NCBI RefSeq assembly: GCF_025150245.1
Contig: NZ_CP102279.1
Location: 310,001 to 374,000 of the forward strand
DNA from: Dorea formicigenerans
Lineage (GTDB): Bacteria; Bacillota; Clostridia; Lachnospirales; Lachnospiraceae
DNA length: 64,000 nucleotides
Reading direction: 5' to 3'
Part shown: positions 44,268 through 53,674 of the stretch, piece by piece
How the letters are laid out: every line of letters begins with the position of its first letter
Position numbering within the stretch: position 1 is the first letter of the stretch
Made by a program: the position numbers and the translations under genes
Notes under the pieces: model-generated
Told to the model about the DNA's origin: nothing
Seen by the model: only the letters and a program-made list of their open reading frames with translations
Databases searched by the model: none

Positions 44268-44513
44268 TTAATTAGGCGGCTGATAGTCAGGACACGCCAG
44301 GCGGTGTGTAGAGACTATTTTAAATATACAAGGAACACCTTTAGCCGGTGATGATTCCTCGTATATTGCTTCTAATGCCGGTCCGTCATTACCGCGCAGC
44401 TTCCATAAAAGATGCGGTGACCGGAAAGGGCATGATACCGAACATGCCTGGGACATGGAGATGTGTCCCCTATTAAAGACGATAACAAACAAAGAAAGTG
44501 GAGGAACAGTCAC
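44268..44513 (+). promoter_or_regulatory. Structured rpmJ-rpsM intercistronic region
   Basis: An unusual 246-base gap inside the alpha operon. Hairpins: ATATAC plus AGGAA with TTCCT plus GTATAT (about 44324-44366), CCGGTCCGTCATT with a GCGGTGACCGG partner (about 44380-44426), and GGGACA with TGTCCC (about 44450-44470). It probably controls rpsM translation, as the alpha-operon pseudoknot does in E. coli. That is inferred from position. Confidence 0.5.
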
Positions 44514-44882
44514 ATGGCACGTATTGCAGGTGTAGATTTACCAAGAGACAAACGAGTTGAGATCGGATTAACTTATATCTACGGAATCGGTAGAACAAGC
44601 GCAACCCGTATCTTAGCACAGGCAGGAGTTAATCCTGATATTCGTTGTAGAGATCTTACAGACGACGATGTAAAGAAAATCAGTGCAGTAATCGACGAGA
44701 CTCAGACTGTAGAAGGAGATCTTAGAAGAGAGATCGCTCTGAACATCAAGAGATTACAGGAGATCGGATGCTATAGAGGAATCCGTCACAGAAAAGGACT
44801 TCCGGTTCGTGGTCAGAAGACTAAGACAAATGCAAGAACAAGAAAAGGTCCTAAGAGAACAGTAGCAAACAAGAAGAAATAA
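44514..44882 (+). CDS. rpsM: 30S ribosomal protein S13
   Basis: S13, 122 residues, contacts tRNA and L5 in the 30S head. ATG 44514 follows GTGGAGGAACAG; the frame upstream to 44463 is not S13-like. Landmarks: [33 protein letters not shown] and [20 protein letters not shown]-like tail. Confidence 0.96.
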   Translation: MARIAGVDLPRDKRVEIGLTYIYGIGRTSATRILAQAGVNPDIRCRDLTDDDVKKISAVIDETQTVEGDLRREIALNIKRLQEIGCYRGIRHRKGLPVRGQKTKTNARTRKGPKRTVANKKK

Positions 44883-44931
44883 GTAACAAATAACAAATAA
44901 CACAAAAAGGAAAGCGTAGGTTAGTTTTATT

Positions 44932-45327
44932 ATGGCAAAGAAAGTTACAAAGAAAGTGACAAAGAAACGTGTCAAGAAAAACGTTGAACATGGACAGGCT
45001 CACATTCAGTCATCTTTTAATAACACAATCGTTACATTAACAGATGCTCAGGGAAATGCTCTTTCATGGGCAAGTGCGGGCGGTCTTGGATTTAGAGGTT
45101 CAAGAAAATCTACCCCTTATGCAGCTCAGATGGCAGCTGAAACAGCAGCTAAAGCAGCATTAGTACATGGTTTAAAATCAGTTGACGTAATGGTTAAAGG
45201 ACCAGGTTCAGGTAGAGAAGCAGCAATCCGTGCACTTCAGGCATGCGGAATCGATGTAACAAGCATCAGAGACGTAACACCGGTACCACACAATGGTTGC
45301 CGTCCGCCGAAGCGCAGAAGAGTCTAG
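44932..45327 (+). CDS. rpsK: 30S ribosomal protein S11
   Basis: S11, 131 residues, on the 30S platform near the Shine-Dalgarno site. Landmarks: [40 protein letters not shown] and [17 protein letters not shown] at the end. Confidence 0.97.
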   Translation: MAKKVTKKVTKKRVKKNVEHGQAHIQSSFNNTIVTLTDAQGNALSWASAGGLGFRGSRKSTPYAAQMAAETAAKAALVHGLKSVDVMVKGPGSGREAAIRALQACGIDVTSIRDVTPVPHNGCRPPKRRRV

Positions 45328-45387
45328 TTACAATAATTACGTTAATGGATTGTAGTATCCGAATATTTATAGGAGGAAAATTAAAAC

Positions 45388-45981
45388 ATGGCAGTAAATA
45401 GAGTTCCGGTTCTTAAAAGATGTAGATCCCTCGGTATGGATCCAGTATATTTAGGAATTGATAAAAAGTCCAACAGACAGTTAAAGAGATCCAATAGAAA
45501 GATGAGCGAGTATGGTCTTCAGTTACGTGAGAAACAGAAAGCTAAATTCATCTATGGTGTATTAGAGAAACCTTTCAGAAACTACTTCGAGAAAGCTCAG
45601 CGTATGAACGGAATGACAGGTGATAACCTGATGATCCTTCTTGAGTCCAGACTTGACAACGTAGTATTCCGTATGGGATTTGCTAGAACAAGACGTGAAG
45701 CTAGACAGATCGTTGATCATAAGCATGTACTTGTAAATGGTAAGCAGGTAAATATTCCATCTTACCTGATCAAAGCTGGTGATACAGTAGAGATCAAAGA
45801 GGCTAAAAAGAGCTCTCCAAGATACAAAGAGATCGTAGAGGTCACAGGTGGACGTATGGTTCCAGACTGGTTAGAAGTAGATCAGGAGAACCTGAAAGGA
45901 ACAGTTAAAGAGCTTCCTGCACGTGAAGCAATCGATGTTCCAGTTGACGAGATGTTAATCGTCGAGTTATATTCTAAATAA
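45388..45981 (+). CDS. rpsD: 30S ribosomal protein S4
   Basis: S4, 197 residues, a primary 16S binder. Landmarks: [40 protein letters not shown] and the S4 domain [21 protein letters not shown]-terminal cysteines typical of zinc forms are mostly absent (one Cys remains). ATAGGAGGA upstream. Confidence 0.96.
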   Translation: MAVNRVPVLKRCRSLGMDPVYLGIDKKSNRQLKRSNRKMSEYGLQLREKQKAKFIYGVLEKPFRNYFEKAQRMNGMTGDNLMILLESRLDNVVFRMGFARTRREARQIVDHKHVLVNGKQVNIPSYLIKAGDTVEIKEAKKSSPRYKEIVEVTGGRMVPDWLEVDQENLKGTVKELPAREAIDVPVDEMLIVELYSK

Positions 45982-46011
45982 TAACCAGTAACCCCACAGG
46001 AGGTGGACTTA

Positions 46012-46971
46012 GTGTTTGATTTTAATAAACCCAATATAGAAATAACAGAGATTTCAGAAGATAAGAAGTATGGAAGATTTGTTGTAGAGCCTTTGGAAAG
46101 AGGTTATGGAACAACATTAGGTAATTCTCTTCGCAGAATTATGCTTTCATCATTACCAGGATCTGCTATCAGCCAGGTAAAGATTGATGGCGTTCTGCAT
46201 GAGTTCAGCTCCATCCCAGGAGTGAAAGAAGACGTTACCGAAATCATCATGAACCTGAAGTCACTGGCTATCAAGAATACATCTGAGACAGATGAGCCGA
46301 AGACTGCATATATCGAGTTCGAGGGTGAAGGTGTTGTCACAGCTGCAGATATACAGGTAGATCAGGATATTGAGATCATGAATCCAGAGACTGTTATCGC
46401 TACATTGAATGGTGGAGCAGACAGCAAATTATATATGGAGCTGACCATTACAAAGGGCAGAGGATATGTAAGTGCTGAGAAGAATAAGAACGATGAGTTA
46501 CCAATTGCAGTAATCCCAATCGATTCTATTTACACCCCAGTGGAGCGCGTGAATCTCACAGTTGAGAACACACGTGTCGGACAGATTACAGATTTTGATA
46601 AACTGACATTAGATGTATATACAAATGGTACATTACTTCCAGATGAGGCAGTCAGCCTTGCTGCAAAGGTATTGAGCGAGCATCTGAAACTCTTTATTGA
46701 TCTGTCAGAAGTAGCACAGGCTGCTGAAGTCATGATTGAGAAAGAAGATGACGAGAAAGAGAAAGTGCTTGAGATGAGCATTGATGAACTTGAGTTATCT
46801 GTTCGTTCATACAACTGTCTGAAGAGAGCTGGAATCAACACAGTTGAAGAGCTCACAAACAGAACATCTGAGGATATGATGAAAGTTCGTAACCTTGGAC
46901 GTAAGTCACTGGAAGAAGTTCTTGCTAAGCTTGATGAATTAGGATTAAGCTTAAGCAAAGGAGAAGAGTAA
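46012..46971 (+). CDS. rpoA: DNA-directed RNA polymerase alpha subunit
   Basis: RpoA, 319 residues, starts RNA polymerase assembly and contacts regulators. GTG 46012 lies 7 bases after AGGAGGT, while the GTG at 46003 is inside the site. N-terminal domain: [21 protein letters not shown]-terminal domain: [20 protein letters not shown] and [19 protein letters not shown]. The gap to rplQ (46972-47132) carries short hairpins only. Confidence 0.97.
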   Translation: MFDFNKPNIEITEISEDKKYGRFVVEPLERGYGTTLGNSLRRIMLSSLPGSAISQVKIDGVLHEFSSIPGVKEDVTEIIMNLKSLAIKNTSETDEPKTAYIEFEGEGVVTAADIQVDQDIEIMNPETVIATLNGGADSKLYMELTITKGRGYVSAEKNKNDELPIAVIPIDSIYTPVERVNLTVENTRVGQITDFDKLTLDVYTNGTLLPDEAVSLAAKVLSEHLKLFIDLSEVAQAAEVMIEKEDDEKEKVLEMSIDELELSVRSYNCLKRAGINTVEELTNRTSEDMMKVRNLGRKSLEEVLAKLDELGLSLSKGEE

Positions 46972-47132
46972 ACACTGAATACTTATAGGAATGTGAGCCG
47001 TAAGGTGATACATTCGTTAAGCATTAAGTGAAATAGATGTTATCTGCTGGTAAGACCGTAAGAGCACAGCAGAGCATTTGGCTAGTAAGCCCGAAGAGTA
47101 TAACCAAGTGTTAAATATGGAGGAAATTTAAA

Positions 47133-47669
47133 ATGGCAAAGTATAGAAAACTCGGCAGAACATCAAGCCAGAGAAAAGCTTTATTAAGAAACCAGGTAAC
47201 AGCACTTCTGAACAACGGAAAAATCGTTACAACAGAAGCTAAGGCTAAAGAGATCCGCAAGATTGCTGAAGGTCTTATTGCTATGGCTGTAAAAGAGAAA
47301 GATAACTTCGAAGAAGTTACTGTAAAAGCTAAAGTTGCTCGTAAAGACGAGAATGGCAAGAGAGTAAAAGAAGTTGTAGACGGAAAGAAGAAAACAGTTT
47401 ACGACGAAGTTGACAAGACAATCAAGAAAGATATGCCTAGCAGACTTCACGCTCGCCGCCAGATGCTGAAAGTTCTTTACCCTGTAACAGAGGTTCCTAC
47501 AGCACAGGCTGGAAGAAAGAAAAACACAAAAGAAGTTGATCTTGTTGCTAAATTATTCGACGAGATCGCACCAAAATACGCAGATCGTAAAGGTGGATAC
47601 ACAAGAATCGTTAAGATTGGTCAGCGTAAAGGTGATGCAGCTATGGAAGTTCTTATCGAGCTTGTATAA
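47133..47669 (+). CDS. rplQ: 50S ribosomal protein L17
   Basis: L17, 178 residues, longer than the usual 115-130 because of an insertion near residues 66-105 (KVARKDENGKRVKEVVDGKK and beyond) common in Lachnospiraceae. Landmarks: AKYRKLGRTSSQRKALLRNQ, TTEAKAKEIRKIAEGLI and the C-terminal GGYTRIVKIGQRKGDAAMEV. It is the last gene of the ribosomal block. Confidence 0.96.
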   Translation: MAKYRKLGRTSSQRKALLRNQVTALLNNGKIVTTEAKAKEIRKIAEGLIAMAVKEKDNFEEVTVKAKVARKDENGKRVKEVVDGKKKTVYDEVDKTIKKDMPSRLHARRQMLKVLYPVTEVPTAQAGRKKNTKEVDLVAKLFDEIAPKYADRKGGYTRIVKIGQRKGDAAMEVLIELV

Positions 47670-47705
47670 TTGCAAATACTTTGATAATCTGAATAAGATA
47701 ATTTT

Positions 47706-47739
47706 AAAGCTGTCATGTGAAAACATGGCAGCTTTTTTG
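47706..47739 (+). terminator. Terminator of the alpha operon
   Basis: AAGCTGTCATGT pairs with ACATGGCAGCTT with one G-T pair, and six T follow. Confidence 0.88.
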
Positions 47740-47765
47740 TAATTTGTATGAAAATAAAATGTTTG

Positions 47766-47987
47766 ATAATTTGCAAATAAGATATGTTGTCTTGTAGTTT
47801 ACGATAGAAGGAGCTCCATCGCTTATACTTACACTCCAAGCACTGGACGTTTCCATGAGCCGTAGAACAAGCAATCATGTTCAGTAAGAACTTCCATGAT
47901 TGCTAACGTCTCATTTCAACAGTGCTTAAGTCGTGCGCATATAAGAGATGGAGAGCCTTCTTAGCGTAAGTCTACGAGGCAAATTAT
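47766..47987. repeat. Long imperfect palindrome, family 2, copy E
   Basis: Nested pairing across about 222 bases: ATAATTTGC/GCAAATTAT at the ends, then AGAAGG/CCTTCT, CTCCATC/GATGGAG, CTTATA/TATAAG, AAGCACTG/CAGTGCTT and a central AGCAATCATG/CATGATTGCT. No ORF. Its minus strand aligns with copy F. Confidence 0.75.
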
Positions 47988-48009
47988 TGCAGGGTAAATA
48001 AAAACTTCA

Positions 48010-48206
48010 ACAGCCAGTCAATAAACAGGAATACAAAGCAAAATACATGCCTATGTGCGACTTGAGTACAATGGAGATGAGATAATGTCAATCGTGTAAG
48101 CCATTGCTGTACACGATTGACACGCTTATTAGCTCATCGAAATGTTCTGTACTCGGAGCGCAAAGGCATGTATTTGCTTATAAGTATTCCGTCTTATTTA
48201 CGCTGT
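48010..48206. repeat. Long imperfect palindrome, family 2, copy F
   Basis: Nested pairing: ACAGC/GCTGT, AATAA/TTATT, GGAATAC/GTATTCC, AAATACATGCC/GGCATGTATTT, GAGTACA/TGTACTC, GATGAG/CTCATC and central TGTCAATCGTGT/ACACGATTGACA. The right arm runs over the fdhF stop codon (48198-48200) and about 6-8 bases of coding sequence. Confidence 0.75.
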
Positions 48207-50909
48207 AATCTTCTCAACTTTAACCGTACATACTTTGTACTCTGGTGTACTTGAGATGGAATCCAGTGCATCGCTTGTCAGCCAGTTTGCACCACCTTCG
48301 ATATAGTGGAAAGGCATCCAGCATTCACCAGGATTTGTCTTGTAGGATACGGTAGCTTTTGCCTGAATCGTTCCACGTCTGGAAGAAATGGAAACCATCT
48401 CTCCGTCTTCAACGCCAAGCTTTTGTGCATCTTCTGTGTTTAACTCGATAAAGGACTCGCCGGCAATCTGATTGATCCCTTCTGTCTTATCAGTCATAGC
48501 ACATGCATTGTAATGATAGAGAATACGTCCTGTCATCATGATCAGAGGATATTCCTCATCTGGAAGCTCCATAGAAGGTGTGTATGCAGCTGGTCTGAAA
48601 TATCCAAGACCTCTTGCAAATTTTCCTACGTGCATAATTGGTGTTCCAGGGTGATCTTTTGATGTACATGGCCACTGAAGTCCCTGTCCGTTTACTTCTT
48701 CGCTGTCCAGCCTCTCATGGCTGATACCGGCAAATGAAGGAGTTACAGATGCAATTTCATCCATAATCTGTGCAGGTGTCAGATGAGGCTGTGGATAGCC
48801 CATACGACGCATGATCTCAGTGAAGATCCAAGTATCAGGCTTCGTATCACCTTCAATCTCTACGGCCTTTCTGACGCGCTGTACACGTCTCTCAGTATTA
48901 GAGAAAGTTCCTTCTTTTTCAGCATAAGAACGTCCTGGAAGAATAACATCAGCAAGTTTTGCAGTCTCAGTCATGAACAGCTCATCAATTGCGAAGAAGT
49001 CCAGTGACTCAAGAGATTTGATTACGTGATGTGTGTTCGGATCTGTTCTGACCGGATCCTCTCCGAAGATAAACAATCCTTTAATATCTCCACTGATCAT
49101 CTTAGGGAAGCAGTCCGTAGCTTTTGTACCAATATTCGGATTCAGCTTTGTATCCCATGCTTTTTCAAATTTTTCAAGAACTCCCGGTTTGTCGATGTTC
49201 TGATATCCGCTGAACTGGTTCGGAGAAGCACCCATATCGCAGGCTCCCTGTACATTGTTCTGACCACGGATTGGGTTAACACCACATCCAGGTTTTCCAA
49301 GTTTACCAACCATCATAGCCATGTTAGACAGGGACATAACACCTTCTGTACCAGTATGATGCTCTGTAACACCAAGACAGTACATAATTGGTGCACGATC
49401 AGCTTTTGCGTAAATACGTGCAGCTTCTCTCAACATATCTGCATCGATCTGACAGATTTCTGCTACTTTTTCAGGTGTATAATCTTTGACCATTTCTTTC
49501 ATAGCTTCGAAGTTCTCTGTACGGTCTTCGATGAATTTGTGGTCGATTAAGTCTTCTTCAATGAAGATATGCATCATACCATTTGCAAACGCTACGTTTG
49601 TACCTGGTTTTAATTTCAAATGGATATCAGCATCTTTACACAGGTCGATATCACGTGGGTCAACTACGATGAGTTTAGCACCGCGCTGTACGGCCTGACG
49701 AACCTGCATTCCGATAACCGGATGTGCATGTTCCGGGTTAGATCCTACAAGGAGGATAGCATCAGATTCATGAGTAATATCATAAATGGTATTTGTCATA
49801 GCTCCTGAGCCAAGTGTGGTTGCCAATCCGGCAACAGTAGGAGCATGTCAAACGCGCGCGCAGTTATCGGTATTGTTGCTCTTAAACGCTGTTCTTACCA
49901 TTTTCTGAAGCATGTAAATGTCTTCGTTGGTAGAACGAGAGCAGGCAAATCCGGCCAGCGCCTCACCTCCATATTGATTTCTGATCTCTGAGAATTTAGA
50001 AGCCACGAGATTTAATGCCTCATCCCATGTAGCACGCTCAAATTCACCAGTTTCTTTATTCTTAATTAATGGATAACGGATTCTTGCATCACAGTCTACG
50101 AAGTCGAAAGAACCACTACGTCCTTTGACACAGAGCAGATTGTGATTAGAAGGACCGTCTGCACCCTGCACGTCTACGATTTTGCCGTCTTTTACGTACA
50201 GATCCATCTGACAGCCTGTAGCACAGTGTGGACAGGTTGTGCGGACTTTCTTAACTTCCCATTCACGATAATCTTTTCTTCTCTTGATCGTAAGAGCACC
50301 TGTTGGACATGCCTGAGCACAGTTCCCACAAGACTCGCATAAGGAATTCTCCCAGCCTTCGCCGAACGGTACTTTTACATATACACGTGCACCGTTTCTC
50401 TCAAGAGAAAGGGCATGTCTTCCTGTAGCTTTTGCACAAGTACTGATACAACGCTGGCACTGGATACAAAGACCCGGGTCATAGGAGAGGAATGGATGAG
50501 CGTCAAATGGCTCATGCTGTACATCTCCGTGTGATGATTTAAAGTTTGGCACATCAATACCATATTCGCGTGCCATAGCCTGAAGCTCACAGGCACCATT
50601 TTTAATACATTTGAAACAGTTTGTTTTATGCTCAGCCATCAAGAGATGGAGAGTGTTCTTTCTGGATTCGATAACAGCTGGGCTGTCTGTTGTAATGTTC
50701 ATGCCCTCTTTTACTTTTGTGTTGCAGGCAGTTACAAGTTTATTCATGCCTTCTACTTCTACGACACAGATACGACAGGAACCAATTTCATTAATTTTTT
50801 CCAGGAAGCAAAGTGTAGGAATATGGATTCCATGCTCCCTTGCAGCGCTTAAGATTGACTGACCTTCTTTTGCTTCAATCTGTACGCCATCGATTGTCAG
50901 ATTAATCAT
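48198..50909 (-). CDS. fdhF: Formate dehydrogenase catalytic subunit, selenocysteine-containing
   Basis: A molybdopterin formate dehydrogenase of 903 residues, read through an in-frame TGA at 49850-49848 as Sec354 in NCARV-U-HAPTVAGL, the active-site position of FdhF. The N-terminus has a NuoG/HydA-like iron-sulfur array: 2Fe-2S (HIPTLCFLEKINEIGSCRIC), a His-Cys 4Fe-4S site and a 2x4Fe-4S ferredoxin region (CIQCQRCISTCAK, CESCGNCAQACPTGAL). The molybdopterin domains start at CPHCATGCQMDLYV (about residue 225), and the C-terminus has the cofactor-binding cap. It is the last gene of the mobAB-moeA-focA-flavoprotein-fdhF operon. Its ATG overlaps the stop of the flavoprotein gene. Confidence 0.96.
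49801..49847 (-). promoter_or_regulatory. Candidate bacterial SECIS in fdhF
   Basis: On the minus strand, immediately after the UGA, AGGAGC/GCTCCT-type outer pairing (49839-49844 with 49801-49806) encloses a GTTGCC/GGCAAC stem with a 5-base GGATT loop. The size and spacing fit the hairpin recognised by SelB. Confidence 0.7.
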
Positions 50910-52741
50910 AAGTCTCTACCTCCTACCATAGCTCCACATCCGAAGTGGTCACAACGCAGACAGCGGCATGCTTCCTGCATAGCTTCTTCATGTGTTAAGA
51001 GCTCTTCTACATGTTCGAAATCTTTCTTGCGGATATTTGCCGGGCGCTCACCAATCTCTGTACGTCCCATAAGATCACGCATATTTTCTTTTGGTTCCGG
51101 TACAACAGCTTCACAAGTGAGTGTGTGGTGGTAACCAAGATATTCATCAATATTGTGTGCAGCTACTTTTCCGGCAGCGATTGCACGAATTACAGTAGAT
51201 GGACCAGTTGCACAGTCTCCACCGGTGAATACACCAGGGATTTCTTTTACTTCTGTGTCAAGTCCGGCCTGAAGGATATTCCATTTTGCAGGGATACCAA
51301 ACTCTTCAAATGGAGCGGATACAATATCCTGTCCAACTGCGATCATAATAACATCTGCTTTGAATTCCTGTTTTTCTTTTGCAGCATCCTTTGGTGCCGG
51401 TCTGGATCCGCGGTAAGCACTAATCATCTGTGGTTGTGTGATCAGAGATTTACAGTTACCATTTTCATCTTTTGTAATCTCGACCGGAGCCTGCAGTGTT
51501 ACAAGTGCGATTCCTTCCATAACTGCGGATTCGATCTCAGATTCCAGGGCAGTCATGTCTTTCTGACGGCGACGGTAAATGATGGATACTTCTTCTGCGT
51601 TGCATCTGACAGCACTTCTTGCACAGTCCATAGCAACGTTACCACCACCGATAACGACAACACTTTTGCCAGTGTAATCAGGAAGATTTCCATTTCCAAT
51701 CTGATCCAGAATATCTACAGCAGATACAACATTTCCGGCGTCAGCACCTTCAATACGAAGTGTCTTACCTGTCTGAGCACCAATTCCAACAAAAATTGCA
51801 TCATGTTTCTCGTAAATATCTTTGACAGGAATATCTTTTCCGATTGTTGTGTTGTATGTAACATGGATATCACCGCTATTTAAAATCGCACGGATATCTT
51901 CATCCAGACGATCTTTCGGAAAACGGTAATTCGGAATTCCATAACGGAGCATTCCGCCAAGTTTGTCATGTGTTTCATATACTTCAATCTTATGTCCCAT
52001 AAGAGCTAAGAAGTATGCTGCAGTTAGTCCTGCAGGACCACCACCAATGACACCGATGGATTTTCCTGTAGAAGGATTCGGTTTTGGTGTAGCAACTTTG
52101 TCGACTGGCATCATATCAACTGCATATTTTTTCAGTGCACGGATGTTGATCGGTGACTCCAGCATCTTTCTTCTGCAGCGCTCCTCACAAGGATGCTCAC
52201 AGACCATAGCACAGGCTGTCGGGAACGGATTGTCTTTACGGATCAGATTAATTGCTCCGGCGTAATCCTCTTCACCAACTAATGCGATATATCCCGGAAT
52301 ATTTACATGTGCAGGACATAAGGAGATACAAGGTACCTTCTGTCCGATGGATTCCAGACATTTTTTGTTTTCAATGTGGCTCTGATATTCGTCTGCAAAC
52401 AGGTCTAATCCTTTTAAGACCTCATCAGCGGCATTCCAACCGATGGCACAGTCAGCAGATGAACGGATCATCGTAGCCATCATACGGATGTTATCCAAAG
52501 TTTTTTCTGTTGCACGGCCATCTAACACTTTCTGCATCAGACGTGCTACAAGTGGAAGACCGTCGCGGCACGGAACACATTTTCCACAAGTCTGGTTTGC
52601 AGCCGTACGCAACATAGAGATCTGCATAGTGATCGGGCAGCTTCCAGGAGGATAAACCTCAACTTTATGAGAAAAATGTCGTGCGATTTCATTCATTTTC
52701 ACGTCATAACCTGACGGATCAGCAAGATATAATTTGCTCAT
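50906..52741 (-). CDS. NuoF C-terminal/GltD fusion flavoprotein, partner of formate dehydrogenase
   Basis: A 611-residue protein. Residues 1-115 match the C-terminal 4Fe-4S domain of NuoF (CPITMQISMLRTAANQTCGKC, with CGKCVPCR near 52), without the FMN-binding part. From about 130 it is GltD-like: CPAHVNIPGYIALV and CEHPCEERCRR for two 4Fe-4S clusters, FAD site IGGGPAGLTAAYF (about 228), nucleotide site VVIGGGNVAMDCARSA (about 365) and FTGGDCATGPSTVI. It should shuttle electrons between NAD(P)H and the iron-sulfur chain of FdhF. It is paralogous to the gene at 56343. Confidence 0.88.
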   Translation of the reverse strand: MSKLYLADPSGYDVKMNEIARHFSHKVEVYPPGSCPITMQISMLRTAANQTCGKCVPCRDGLPLVARLMQKVLDGRATEKTLDNIRMMATMIRSSADCAIGWNAADEVLKGLDLFADEYQSHIENKKCLESIGQKVPCISLCPAHVNIPGYIALVGEEDYAGAINLIRKDNPFPTACAMVCEHPCEERCRRKMLESPINIRALKKYAVDMMPVDKVATPKPNPSTGKSIGVIGGGPAGLTAAYFLALMGHKIEVYETHDKLGGMLRYGIPNYRFPKDRLDEDIRAILNSGDIHVTYNTTIGKDIPVKDIYEKHDAIFVGIGAQTGKTLRIEGADAGNVVSAVDILDQIGNGNLPDYTGKSVVVIGGGNVAMDCARSAVRCNAEEVSIIYRRRQKDMTALESEIESAVMEGIALVTLQAPVEITKDENGNCKSLITQPQMISAYRGSRPAPKDAAKEKQEFKADVIMIAVGQDIVSAPFEEFGIPAKWNILQAGLDTEVKEIPGVFTGGDCATGPSTVIRAIAAGKVAAHNIDEYLGYHHTLTCEAVVPEPKENMRDLMGRTEIGERPANIRKKDFEHVEELLTHEEAMQEACRCLRCDHFGCGAMVGGRDL

Positions 52742-52774
52742 AATTTTCCCTTTCTAAATTCAATAAAGATTTTT

Positions 52775-53587
52775 TTAGTCGTCTTTTAAGTAAACGAACC
52801 AGTAGGCAAGACCTACCAAAACTGCTCCGCCGATAATGTTCCCCAACGTTACCGGAAGAAGATTTTTGGTGAACATAGCTCCCCATGTAAGGCCAGATAC
52901 GTCAGCGCCGGCAGCAGTTGCAGCTTCAAGATAGGCTGCATTTCCCTTAGCAAAAATACCGGCAGCAATATAGTACATATTGGCTACGCTATGCTCGAAT
53001 CCACATAAAACGAACATCATGATTGGAAAGAACAATCCGATGATCTTGGAAGACACCTGCTTGGCAGCAAATGAAATCCATACAGCGATACATACAAGGA
53101 AATTACATGCAATTCCGCGAAGAAATGCATCGCCAAAGGAGAGTGATACCTTACCGGCAGCAGTGCTGATCATAGAAGCAGCAAGACCGTTGTTAAAAAG
53201 ACCAGCCTGATGGCTGAATACACAGATTGCAGCAACACCAATTCCACCGACCATATTGCCAAGGTATACAACTACCCAGTTCTTCAGCATTCCGCCAAGA
53301 GTGATCTCTTTTTTGCAGAGCGGAATAACCAGAAGACAATTACCTGTGAACAGTTCACTTCCAGCGAGGAGTACCATAGTCAGTCCTCCTGGGAAGATGC
53401 ATGCTCCAAGAAACTTGCCTACAGATGCCAGCGGAATAGATACAGCGGCTGCAGTAGAAGCAACGCCTCCAAATGCGATAAAGATTCCGGCCAGTATTCC
53501 AAGAACGAACATCTTGGCGACCGGAGTGTTTACCTTCCCCTTTCCGATAGCAATATAATTGTTAGCAATTTCTTTTGGTGAATTCAT
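52775..53587 (-). CDS. focA: Formate/nitrite transporter family protein (FocA)
   Basis: A 270-residue pentameric-channel subunit with six membrane helices. Landmarks of the FNT family: GILAGIFIAFGGVAS, LAGSELFTGNCLLV (the Omega-loop type region), GNMVGGIGVAA, GIACNFLVCIAVWIS and CGFEHSVANMYYI with the central-pore histidine. Beside fdhF it most likely carries formate. AAGGGAGGAATT precedes the ATG. Confidence 0.92.
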   Translation of the reverse strand: MNSPKEIANNYIAIGKGKVNTPVAKMFVLGILAGIFIAFGGVASTAAAVSIPLASVGKFLGACIFPGGLTMVLLAGSELFTGNCLLVIPLCKKEITLGGMLKNWVVVYLGNMVGGIGVAAICVFSHQAGLFNNGLAASMISTAAGKVSLSFGDAFLRGIACNFLVCIAVWISFAAKQVSSKIIGLFFPIMMFVLCGFEHSVANMYYIAAGIFAKGNAAYLEAATAAGADVSGLTWGAMFTKNLLPVTLGNIIGGAVLVGLAYWFVYLKDD

Positions 53588-53674
53588 AACAAATTCCTCC
53601 CTTCCCCTAAAATTTTATTTCTAATATATATGATGCCGGCAAAAAGTTACGTAAAAACATCGTTTGCCCTGATA

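Noticed and set aside
48198-49826. Split or frameshifted formate dehydrogenase (two frames separated by a stop)
   Set aside because: The interrupting codon is TGA at the exact active-site Sec position, with a hairpin after it, so this is one selenoprotein gene and not a pseudogene.
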